From Schaalia suimastitidis DSM 15538 (GTDB taxonomy: Bacteria; Actinomycetota; Actinomycetes; Actinomycetales; Actinomycetaceae), in contig NZ_AUBF01000012.1 in the NCBI RefSeq assembly GCF_000429105.1, forward strand, positions 1 to 64,000: 64,000 nucleotides of DNA. The letters run 5' to 3'. The notes beneath the pieces are model-generated. The model made no database searches. It was not told the DNA's origin and worked only from the letters and a program-made list of their open reading frames with translations. Of the stretch, positions 37,619 to 44,802 are shown one piece after another. Every line of letters starts with the position of its first letter. Position 1 is the first letter of the stretch. The position numbers were made by a program, and so were the translations under genes.

Positions 37619-38755
37619 TCAGTCGATGGTGTTGTTGGTGAAATCGGTGGCCGCACTAACTCGGTGCAGTGCTGGCCGCTTGTCTGATTCGGGAACGAGG
37701 GTGGGTTTGCCTTCGGGCTTGACCACCAGGTCCCCGAGGGTTTCGGTGAAGGTCTTCTTGCCCATGAGGCGTTCCATGGCGGTGATGCCGATCAGGCGTT
37801 TGTCCCAGATGTCGGTGTAGCCCGCGGCCTTGGCGGCCTCAGCAACCGCGGCCTCGTCGGTGTATTTGCGGATGGAGCGGCCGGCGACGACCTTGAACCC
37901 AGGGATCTGGGTGCCGGCTTGGGCCTGAGCTAAGGCCCATGCTTCGATGTCGGATGCCGAGGCTTTGAGCTCAGGGATTTTCGCCAGCACATCCGCGACC
38001 TCAGCAATGCTGAGCTCGGCGGGTGGGGCGAACTCGTGCCTTGCGAGTGCGAGATTCGACTCGGCCCTAGGGCGGCAGGTGGGTGCGATCCGGCAAAACT
38101 GACACCACGAACCAGCGGCATACGCGCCCTCACCGCGGGCAGCCAGGTCAGCAATCGGCTTGACCGTGTTCTCGCCCCACGCGATCAGGTCCTGGGTGCT
38201 TATCGTCCAGGTCTCGACGTTGGCGCGACGAGGTTGGAAGATGCTCAGCGAGACTTCCTCGATGTTGTAGAGCGCGTCGAACGCGGCCAGAGCGCCGAGC
38301 CCGTAGAGCATGAGCTGTGGGTTCTCGACGGGGCTGACTTCGACACCCATCCCGTATTTGAGGTCAATGACCTGCAAGGTGGGCTCGGCGACGATGACGC
38401 AGTCCCCGGTCCCGAAGCCGCCCGGGGCGAGGTGGGAGTAGTCCAGGCGCTGCTCGACATACACTTGCGGGTCCGCGCAGTGCTCCCGAGTAGACTCGAG
38501 GTGCTGGGCCACGAAGGCGACGTAGTCGTCGCTGTGGCCCTCCATCTCCTCATCAATCCACTCCGAGGTGGGGCGCTTCGCACGGCGCTTGAGGAACCGC
38601 AGCAGCTTGTACTCAGCCAGAGCATGCGCGGCCGTGCCCTGCAACGCAGCGTCCGATGGCGTATCTGCCACGCCATCTGTGGCGAGCGCGGAGGGCGGGC
38701 AGTGCAGCCACCGGTGAGCACTCGAAGCACTCAAGAGTGCGTGGCTATCAGGCAT
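37619..38755 (-). CDS. DUF2800 phage protein (PD-(D/E)XK nuclease-like)
   Basis: This 378-residue protein starts at ATG 38755, overlapping the previous gene by eight bases. The family N-terminus 'HALLSASSAHRWLHCPPSA' is followed by 'QGTAAHALAEYKLLRFLKRR'. The nuclease-like core is 'CVIVAEPTLQVIDLKYGMGV' (Asp-x-Lys motif), and the C-terminal Cys set is 'SWCQFCRIAPTCRPRA'. This layout resembles Cas4/RecB-type nucleases with an Fe-S cluster. In phages it accompanies DUF2815 and the polymerase, suggesting a role in recombination-linked replication. The reading frame is intact. Confidence 0.88.
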   Translation of the reverse strand: MPDSHALLSASSAHRWLHCPPSALATDGVADTPSDAALQGTAAHALAEYKLLRFLKRRAKRPTSEWIDEEMEGHSDDYVAFVAQHLESTREHCADPQVYVEQRLDYSHLAPGGFGTGDCVIVAEPTLQVIDLKYGMGVEVSPVENPQLMLYGLGALAAFDALYNIEEVSLSIFQPRRANVETWTISTQDLIAWGENTVKPIADLAARGEGAYAAGSWCQFCRIAPTCRPRAESNLALARHEFAPPAELSIAEVADVLAKIPELKASASDIEAWALAQAQAGTQIPGFKVVAGRSIRKYTDEAAVAEAAKAAGYTDIWDKRLIGITAMERLMGKKTFTETLGDLVVKPEGKPTLVPESDKRPALHRVSAATDFTNNTID

Positions 38756-39152
38756 TCGCGATCTCCTCAGCCCCAGCCATGATCTGGCCAAACTTGCCCG
38801 GGTCCACCTCTGAGAGAGCCTTCGCACCAGCGTCCAGAATCAGCTGGCGCACCCGGGTGGTGTAGCCCTGCTGGGACAGCTCCGCCAGGAAAGCTCGCAC
38901 TTCTTCGAGCGTGTACTCACGCACCGGCTCGGCAGGCTTGGCGGATTCCTCGGCTGCTACGCGTTCTTCGAGCTCGGCCTGGAAAGCGGGCTCCTCGAGT
39001 CGCGCGGCGGCAACCGGCCTAGCACCAGCCAGCGCGTACTCGTCCTCGATGCCCTCCCAGCCGTCGGCTTCGAGCGCCTGTCCAACCATGGCCAGGCCCT
39101 CCATCACCCGGTTGATGCCCGCGATCAGAGCGTTGCGGTGCTGCGGGTTCAC
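38748..39152 (-). CDS. Hypothetical phage-module protein
   Basis: This 134-residue acidic protein starts with GTG 39152, overlapping the preceding gene by four bases (GTGA). It has a helical N-terminus ('ALIAGINRVMEGLAMVGQALEADG'), an Ala/Glu-rich middle and a C-terminal 'YTLEEVRAFLAELSQQGYTTRVRQLILDAGAKALSEVDPGKFGQIMAGAEEI'. This tail recurs in phage proteins encoded just ahead of DUF2800. Function is unknown; the position suggests a small replication-module accessory. Confidence 0.65.
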   Translation of the reverse strand: MNPQHRNALIAGINRVMEGLAMVGQALEADGWEGIEDEYALAGARPVAAARLEEPAFQAELEERVAAEESAKPAEPVREYTLEEVRAFLAELSQQGYTTRVRQLILDAGAKALSEVDPGKFGQIMAGAEEIANA

Positions 39153-39445
39153 GCGGCATCACCACCTGCGCGGTTGAGCTTGCTGCCTGCCGGGTGACGC
39201 TTGACCGCATCCGCCAGAGCCATCAGCTCCTCATCCGAACATTCCGCCCCGCAGCACGAGGCCTCATCGACCCTGCGCAGCGTCACGTCCCGTACCTCCC
39301 TGCCGGGGACCAAAACGGTCACGTCCCGCATGGGGCCGAACAACCAGGTCAAGAGCCGCTCTCGCAAACCCACCCGGCCGATGTTGATGGCCTTGCCCGG
39401 GTCAGGTTCTCGCGACAGACTCACTGTCACCGTCTTGTGTGTCAT
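39149..39445 (-). CDS. Hypothetical phage-module protein
   Basis: This 98-residue protein begins at ATG 39445, seven bases after an AAGGAGG site; the longer frame to 39517 is rejected. It contains 'VTVSLSREPDPGKAINIGRVGLRERLLTWLFG' and a Cys-containing stretch 'EASCCGAECSDEELMALADAVKRH'. It is coupled to the next gene by a GTGA overlap. I do not recognise a family. Confidence 0.6.
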   Translation of the reverse strand: MTHKTVTVSLSREPDPGKAINIGRVGLRERLLTWLFGPMRDVTVLVPGREVRDVTLRRVDEASCCGAECSDEELMALADAVKRHPAGSKLNRAGGDAA

Positions 39446-39531
39446 CAGCTTCCTCCTTAGAAACTTGGTGGAAGGAAGGTGGTGCCGGGATTGGCTTGAT
39501 GCTCCTTCCACCCTCAAGGCGGCAAAGGGCC

Positions 39532-40140
39532 CTAGTTGATAACCCCAGGGTCCGAAAGCAGTACGCGGAGTCTTTTCTCGGCGCGGTCCTGGATCTTTTT
39601 CACCATCGGCTGGGACACGCCCAGCACGGCTGCGATGTCTCGCTGGGAGAGGCCGTAGACACGGGAGGCGACTACTACCTGCCGCTCTCGTTCAGACAAT
39701 GCGGCTAGTGCTTGGCGCACGGCCAACCTGGTCGACCACGAGTCGGTGGCATCGTCTGGCGTGGTGGAGGTGTAGATGCCGTTGCGGTACCCGGATGCGG
39801 CGCGCAGGCCGACCTGGCCGGACTCGATGTCCTCATCACTGGGGTCACTGTCATCGACCGTGAGGAAGGCGGTGTGGGTGCGCCAGCGCCGCGACGTGCT
39901 GCGCTCCGAGGCATTGAGCTCTTCGAGAATCTCACTCAAAGACCGACGCTCAACCGTGTCGGGATCCTCGGCCTGCGCCAGGCGGTTCTGGTAGTCGCCC
40001 TCAATCCAGGTATCGGCCTCGGACGGGCTGATACGGAAGCTGGTATCGCGGGTTGCTCGCCGCGCGTCAGCGGCGACCGTGACCTCGAAAGCGAGCTTGA
40101 CAGTGATGTAGTTGTGTGGGGTGGAGGCGTTGCCTGCCAT
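39532..40140 (-). CDS. Sigma-70 region-4-like phage transcription factor
   Basis: This 202-residue protein has a C-terminal sigma region 4-type HTH: 'LAVRQALAALSERERQVVVASRVYGLSQRDIAAVLGVSQPMVKKIQDRAEKRLRVLL'. The N-terminal part, with 'YITVKLAFEVTVAADARRA', lacks a clear region 2. Such proteins head phage replication modules and may act as late-gene activators (ArpU/sigma-like). It is the first gene of the minus-strand module. Its ribosome site lies in a perfect hairpin (40147-40165). Confidence 0.75.
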   Translation of the reverse strand: MAGNASTPHNYITVKLAFEVTVAADARRATRDTSFRISPSEADTWIEGDYQNRLAQAEDPDTVERRSLSEILEELNASERSTSRRWRTHTAFLTVDDSDPSDEDIESGQVGLRAASGYRNGIYTSTTPDDATDSWSTRLAVRQALAALSERERQVVVASRVYGLSQRDIAAVLGVSQPMVKKIQDRAEKRLRVLLSDPGVIN

Positions 40141-40146
40141 TGGATA

Positions 40147-40165
40147 CTCCCTCGTGTTGAGGGAG
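40147..40165 (-). promoter_or_regulatory. Hairpin enclosing the ribosome site of the sigma-like gene
   Basis: In the mRNA sense, CTCCCTC-aacac-GAGGGAG forms a perfect 7-base stem whose 3' arm contains the only purine-rich ribosome site before the ATG, six bases away. Pairing would hide it and lower translation of the sigma-like gene unless opened. This is inferred from sequence. Confidence 0.4.
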
Positions 40166-40222
40166 ACCCGTTCGAGAAGTATTCAGTTGTGGTTTCCGTT
40201 GGGATGGTGCGTTAAGACAGAT

Positions 40223-40253
40223 GTGGGCAGGTAGTCGGTAGCTACCTGCCCAC
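40223..40253. terminator. Strong hairpin between phage module and ABC-3C system
   Basis: GTGGGCAGGTAG (40223-40234) pairs perfectly with CTACCTGCCCAC (40242-40253) around a 7-base loop. There is no long T-run on either side, so termination is possible but not certain. The surrounding 400 bases (40141-40538) hold no other gene; the open frame running into the next gene from 40410 is not translated in my view. Confidence 0.5.
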
Positions 40254-40538
40254 TGGTCTCGAACGCGTCTCCCGATGGATTGGAAACAGCCCTGGCTCGA
40301 TCACAGCTGGGCTAGCGGGGAGTCAGCGGTTTCTGGCGGGGATCGCTTCATCTCCGAAACGACGCGCAGTGAGTGCTAACAGCTGTGGTCACGGACCAGT
40401 AAAATCAGTGTGTTAGTTACGTCTCGTCGCGGCGTCCCTTTAACTGTCCCGCAGAACGCGGATCGCTGTTGGGTGACTTCGTACCGGGATGCACAAGACG
40501 CGTACACGTTTGTACAGAACGAATCGAAGGAGGCCACC

Positions 40539-41645
40539 GTGAAGCTGCCTGACCTCTTTCACCTGCTCGACGTCTACTGTCCGACAATTTCGCATGGCGA
40601 TCTGCTCTTGGCGATTTCTGACATGTCCTTGCCGTCCAAGTTGCGCGGGCCGGGCAATAATCTCCTCTACGGCCCTTATAAGCACAAAAAGCAGTATGAA
40701 GAAGCCGAACGCCTGAAGGTGGAACGCACCGCTCGCCAGCGTTGGATCGTGGGCGAGAGAAAAATACAGCGAGAACTTGCAAGATTCTGGCACCGCAATT
40801 TTGACATCCCCAGCATGATTGATGCCCTCGACAAGTGTTGGCGATTGAACGATTGTGCTTCGGAGATTGCCACGATCCTTAGGTCCAATGGCTACGCGGT
40901 AAAACGGGAAGGCGTGTCAGATTTCCTTGCCACCATGTTGAAGCAAGGGTTAGAGCGAATCCCGGTAAAAGGGAGTGACAATTCGATCGACAACAAGCCC
41001 TGGGATGGTTCGCTAGTTGGAGCGAACATGGACGACATATCTGCAATCGGGAGCACTAAAGTTCTTTTTTCCGGCTTAGGAAAAGACGATATAAAGGTCG
41101 TCGGGGAATCTTTGTTCCTTGGGAGCATTGAGATTCCGCTTCCTCCATGCAAACCAATCCCGGAGACTGTAGATCGGATGGAGCGCAATTATCTGCGTCA
41201 AGTCCTCCTAGCGATCGGTACGGTAAGCCAGTTGGACGTGGAGTCTTTGCGACCGCGACATGCTCCGTTCGACGAGATTGAACGTGTGAGGTCTGATCTT
41301 GAGGGCAGCTACAAAGAATTCGTTCGGGATGTTACCCAAGCTCGCGATGGATATTTTCATGCTGATCATCTTCGGATGATCATGCGTGACCATACCGTCG
41401 ACGGGGTGGAGGAATTCGAAAAGATCAAAGACGATACCTATTTTGCAGTTCACCCAACTGTCCGCCGCAGCCACTCAGATGCCTTCGAAAAGATGCAAGC
41501 AACCTTGGAGAAAGCAGTTTCAGCACCACTTCAAAGTTCTCACGTGACTAGCGTGTCTGGCCTTTTCACCGCCAAACATCGCCACGGCATCACGCACATG
41601 CTGGTCAACGACAATCGGATTGCGTGGGTGAGCGATGACGACTAG
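40539..41645 (+). CDS. ABC-three component system effector/C-terminal-domain protein
   Basis: This 368-residue protein is the first gene of an ABC-3C conflict system. GTG 40539 is chosen because GAAGGAGG sits six bases upstream; the frame from 40410 adds 43 unrelated residues. The N-terminal half ('LPDLFHLLDVYCPTISHGDLLLAISDMSLPSKLRG') is not recognised and should be the effector. The last ~150 residues show the ABC-3C C-terminal pattern: 'SYKEFVRDVTQARDGYFHADHL' and the closing 'KHRHGITHMLVNDNRIAWVSDDD'. It overlaps the middle component by 11 bases. The activity of the effector is unknown. Confidence 0.7.
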   Translation: MKLPDLFHLLDVYCPTISHGDLLLAISDMSLPSKLRGPGNNLLYGPYKHKKQYEEAERLKVERTARQRWIVGERKIQRELARFWHRNFDIPSMIDALDKCWRLNDCASEIATILRSNGYAVKREGVSDFLATMLKQGLERIPVKGSDNSIDNKPWDGSLVGANMDDISAIGSTKVLFSGLGKDDIKVVGESLFLGSIEIPLPPCKPIPETVDRMERNYLRQVLLAIGTVSQLDVESLRPRHAPFDEIERVRSDLEGSYKEFVRDVTQARDGYFHADHLRMIMRDHTVDGVEEFEKIKDDTYFAVHPTVRRSHSDAFEKMQATLEKAVSAPLQSSHVTSVSGLFTAKHRHGITHMLVNDNRIAWVSDDD

Positions 41646-42087
41646 CCCTTTCAATTCCCCATTCGAGATCGCCACTCGAATAGTACTGATACTCGCAGAG
41701 CGCCCAAACGTTCCCAGAGGCGAAAGAGCGTTGGCGGCGATTGACCTGCTGACAACAAACCGCGGAGATTTTTCAAGCCGTGGAATCAATCTTCACGGCC
41801 ACTCCATGATCCGCGCAAGCCTCGCCAGCAGAATGTCTCTCATCCAACGCGCGATCCCATTTGCTGTCACCCGTGGACTAATCGTGCCTGACGCTCAAGG
41901 TGGAACAATCTGCTACACGGCCACGGAGCAAGGACGACGTTTCGTGGACAACTTGGACAGTCAGTACGTGCGCGATTACAAGACGATGCTTACCTCAACG
42001 CTCGCATTCGTCGATTCACACGCCATCAATGATGTTTTAGCCATGTTAGATGGGAGATATCCGCTGACCGAAGGAGGTATTCAGTGA
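41635..42087 (+). CDS. ABC-three component system middle component (MC2-like)
   Basis: This 150-residue protein links the effector protein to the ABC ATPase in ABC-3C systems. It resembles middle-component proteins: 'FEIATRIVLILAERPNVPRGERALAAIDLLTTNRGDF', 'LASRMSLIQRAIPFAVTRGLIV' and 'ICYTATEQGRRFVDNLDSQYVRDYKTML', a winged-helix-like arrangement. It overlaps the upstream gene (ATG inside its 3' end) and the ATPase gene (GTGA). The exact subclass is my best reading, not a search result. Confidence 0.65.
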   Translation: MTTSPFNSPFEIATRIVLILAERPNVPRGERALAAIDLLTTNRGDFSSRGINLHGHSMIRASLASRMSLIQRAIPFAVTRGLIVPDAQGGTICYTATEQGRRFVDNLDSQYVRDYKTMLTSTLAFVDSHAINDVLAMLDGRYPLTEGGIQ

Positions 42088-43973
42088 GCACTCAAGGATT
42101 TTGGATCCGCAGGATTTCCTTCTCCGGCGACCTTGTCGGCACGTCGACCGTCGAGTTCAAGCCCGGCTTCAACATCGTCCACGGACCATCCGACACCGGC
42201 AAGACTTACCTGGCGAAATCTATCAAGTACATGCTTGCGGGAGGTACCGCACCTTTTTCCAAGTCCATTGGATATGACCAGATCACGATGGTTTTGGAAA
42301 CCGGTGAGGGCACAGTTCACCTGACGCGAGACATCGACTCCTCCCAGATGACCGTAAGTGCCCCCGGCTTCGGTGTGCCGACGGGAACCTACCCAGTCAT
42401 ACCCACCGAACGTGACCCGAAATCCTACACCGTCTCAGACCTGCTCCTAGCGATCCTTGGCGTAAAAGAGCGAAGAACGGTCATAACCAACAAGTACGGC
42501 ACGCACCAGATATTGACCTGGCGGAACTTTGCCGACGTGCTTCACCGATCCGAATCACGTATCACCTCCGAAGAATCCATCTTTTCCACCGACAAGTGCT
42601 CAACGCTGTCAGCCTTCCTAACCTTGGTTTTCGACCGGGACCTTTCTTTGGTCACTGAACATCCCGATCCCGCAGTAGTCAAAACGAAGGCGGGAATTCT
42701 CCGTCCGCATATCAACAGAATGATCGACGATGTACTTGCGGAAATACAGAAGCTCTATGAATCAGCTCCCACAGACGTTGACAAGCTCGAAGCTCAGCTA
42801 GAAGAGCTCTTAAACCGCTTCAACGAGCTCTCGGAGGAAAACAATCACTATCGTCAGAAACTCAAAGACAACGCCCACGAACTGTCTGAAGCGACAAAGG
42901 AACGGACACAAAAGGAGTTTGAGCTTCGACAATACGAAGAACTAGCCACGATATACCTGGGCAACATTGAGCGGCTCAATGCGATAGCAGATGCGGAAAA
43001 CAAGCTCAGCAAGCTCGATCAACCAGAAGCGTGCCCATATTGCAACGCGCCAATGAGTAGCCACCATTCGGTCGACTATTCGATCGCTGCTCATAACGAG
43101 GCCGTCACCACCGCGCATAACCTCCACGACTTAGCAGAGGTACGAAGGAACGCATCTGATGAGATTGCAGCACTAGCGGAAGCTATCGCACATTTGGAAG
43201 ATGAACAGCGTTCTATTGAAGCGCGGCTTTCAGGCATTCTCCTGCCTGAGCTAAGCAAAATCCGACAGGCGATCGATGCTCTCGAAGATCAACGTGACGT
43301 CGTTAGGAGGATTCAATTCCTGGAGGATCGGCACAGAATCCTGACCGAGGCACTCGGCGATGTTCCAGATCCACAGGAACCACCACATCCATTCGAACCA
43401 GCCAAGGAATTTCCGAAGCAGTTCTACGATGCGATGACGCGCAACCTTCAAACGATCCTGGGAGAACTGCATTTCGAGGACGCCGAACTCGCGAGATTCA
43501 ACGAAAAGGACTTCGACATCCGAATCCGGGGCAAACGTAAGCGCTCCCACGGGAAGGGCATGCGAGCGTTCCTCAATACTGTGATGCTCCTGGCCTTGCA
43601 CAAGTACATCGCTGAGAACGCGATCCATCAGCCATCACTTATCGTCTTAGACACCCCGACCCTCGGGCTCGAGCATCAAGGCAAAGGTGACCAGCTCGTC
43701 ACCAGCAGAGACGAAAGTACAGGACGCCCGCGCACCGGCCTTCTACGGAACCTGTTCGACTACATGCGCGACGCTGGTCAATACGGCCAAATCATCGTCC
43801 TGAATAACACAGATGTCACTCCAACCACCAACTTCGACTACGACGACTCCACAGAGCTCATCTTCGGCAACGGGCCTGAAGCACACCGGCCGGGCCTCCT
43901 ACGTGACCTGCGAGAAGAAAACGCTGATGAACTCGACTCGCAATCAGAAGGGCAGGGAGTTCTCTTCGAGTAG
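42084..43973 (+). CDS. ABC-three component system Rad50-like ATPase (DUF3732-type)
   Basis: This 629-residue SMC/Rad50-like ATPase has Walker A 'GPSDTGKTYL' (~34-43) and a long coiled coil (~210-300 and ~335-425) interrupted by a zinc-hook motif CPYC (Cys317, Cys320). A signature-like 'SHGKGMRAFLNT' (~488-499) and Walker B 'LIVLDTPTLGLE' (~519-530) follow. Such ATPases would sense altered DNA or phage structures and license the effector protein. The GTG start overlaps the middle-component stop and follows GGAGG. It is the last gene of the ABC-3C operon. Confidence 0.85.
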   Translation: MSTQGFWIRRISFSGDLVGTSTVEFKPGFNIVHGPSDTGKTYLAKSIKYMLAGGTAPFSKSIGYDQITMVLETGEGTVHLTRDIDSSQMTVSAPGFGVPTGTYPVIPTERDPKSYTVSDLLLAILGVKERRTVITNKYGTHQILTWRNFADVLHRSESRITSEESIFSTDKCSTLSAFLTLVFDRDLSLVTEHPDPAVVKTKAGILRPHINRMIDDVLAEIQKLYESAPTDVDKLEAQLEELLNRFNELSEENNHYRQKLKDNAHELSEATKERTQKEFELRQYEELATIYLGNIERLNAIADAENKLSKLDQPEACPYCNAPMSSHHSVDYSIAAHNEAVTTAHNLHDLAEVRRNASDEIAALAEAIAHLEDEQRSIEARLSGILLPELSKIRQAIDALEDQRDVVRRIQFLEDRHRILTEALGDVPDPQEPPHPFEPAKEFPKQFYDAMTRNLQTILGELHFEDAELARFNEKDFDIRIRGKRKRSHGKGMRAFLNTVMLLALHKYIAENAIHQPSLIVLDTPTLGLEHQGKGDQLVTSRDESTGRPRTGLLRNLFDYMRDAGQYGQIIVLNNTDVTPTTNFDYDDSTELIFGNGPEAHRPGLLRDLREENADELDSQSEGQGVLFE

Positions 43974-44053
43974 CCAAATCTTGCGTAGGAACCCCGAAAA
44001 TCTGCCACATACACGGTGTCGCCTCACCCCTCTGAGAGTGCAGAGAACCGATA

Positions 44054-44155
44054 ATGGAAGATGGCATGTCTCCTCGCGGCCGCTTCGAGCATCGAGCTGA
44101 GACAAACAAGGCAGCCGCGATGCTCCACGCTGGAGCAGGCGAGGAGGAGATGTGA
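44054..44155 (+). CDS. Small ORF coupled to methyltransferase gene
   Basis: This 33-codon frame (ATG 44054 to TGA 44155) encodes a hydrophilic peptide beginning 'MEDGMSPRGRFEHRAETNKAA' and ends ATGTGA, overlapping the GTG start of the methyltransferase. It also contains that gene's GAGGAGGAG ribosome site. It may couple translation or encode a controller-like peptide; it could also be chance. I recognise no family. Confidence 0.35.
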   Translation: MEDGMSPRGRFEHRAETNKAAAMLHAGAGEEEM

Positions 44156-44802
44156 GCGAACAGGCGCAACTGGTCAAGTCGAAGCAGCGCGTGGCCGACC
44201 ACGGCGAGGTCTTCACACCGGAGTGGATGGTGGGCGACATGCTTGACCTGGTCAAGGACGAGTCGGAGCGTATCGACGCCCGAGTCCTGGAACCGGCCTG
44301 CGGCGAGGGCGCCTTCCTCCAAGAGATCCTGCGCCGCAAGCTCGCAACCGTCCACGCCCGCTACGGCAAGAACGACTTCGAGCGCCGCCACTACGCACTC
44401 CTAGCCCTCATGAGTACCTACGGCATCGAGCTTCTTGCCGACAACGCTGAGATCTGCCGCGCCAACCTCCTCGCAATCTTCACGGACTTCATCGGCGAGG
44501 ATCCAGACGCCACGTGGGCGGCGGCGGCTCATACAGTTCTGGCAATCAACATCGTTCAGGCCGATGCTCTGACCATGACGATCCCCAACGGCGAGCCCCT
44601 GACCTTCGCCGAGTGGGGCTACCTCGGGGCGGGAAAGTTCCAGCGACGAGACTTCCAGTATCAGGACCTGACAAAGCGTGCGGCTTTTGGGGAGGACACC
44701 TTGTTCGGCTCCATGGACAAGGCCGAAATCTTCACCCCCGACACTTCATTCCCCCCAATGACTGTGGCCGAGATTGCCGAAAGAGGAGCGCAGCCAGCAT
44801 GA
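44152..44802 (+). CDS. N6-adenine methyltransferase-like subunit A (SAM motif, no NPPY)
   Basis: This 216-residue protein has the start typical of type II/IIG gamma-class adenine methylases, 'KQRVADHGEVFTPEWMVGDMLDLVKDE', and a canonical SAM-binding motif I, 'VLEPACGEGAFLQEIL' (~45-60). 'YGIELLADNAEICRANLLAIF' follows as motif II/III. It stops before any NPPY-type catalytic motif IV could appear. The next gene has NPPY, so the two may function together. The GTG start follows GAGGAGGAG, and the end overlaps the next gene by ATGA. By itself it would not be expected to methylate DNA. Confidence 0.8.
   Translation: MSEQAQLVKSKQRVADHGEVFTPEWMVGDMLDLVKDESERIDARVLEPACGEGAFLQEILRRKLATVHARYGKNDFERRHYALLALMSTYGIELLADNAEICRANLLAIFTDFIGEDPDATWAAAAHTVLAINIVQADALTMTIPNGEPLTFAEWGYLGAGKFQRRDFQYQDLTKRAAFGEDTLFGSMDKAEIFTPDTSFPPMTVAEIAERGAQPA

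Noticed and set aside
38036-38782. 248-residue plus-strand ORF
   Set aside because: It lies wholly antisense to the well-supported DUF2800 gene, and its composition is typical of a high-GC shadow frame.
40410-40538. N-terminal extension of the ABC-3C effector gene
   Set aside because: The start at 40410 has no ribosome site, while GTG 40539 has a strong GAAGGAGG at ideal spacing. The extra 43 residues look like translated promoter sequence.
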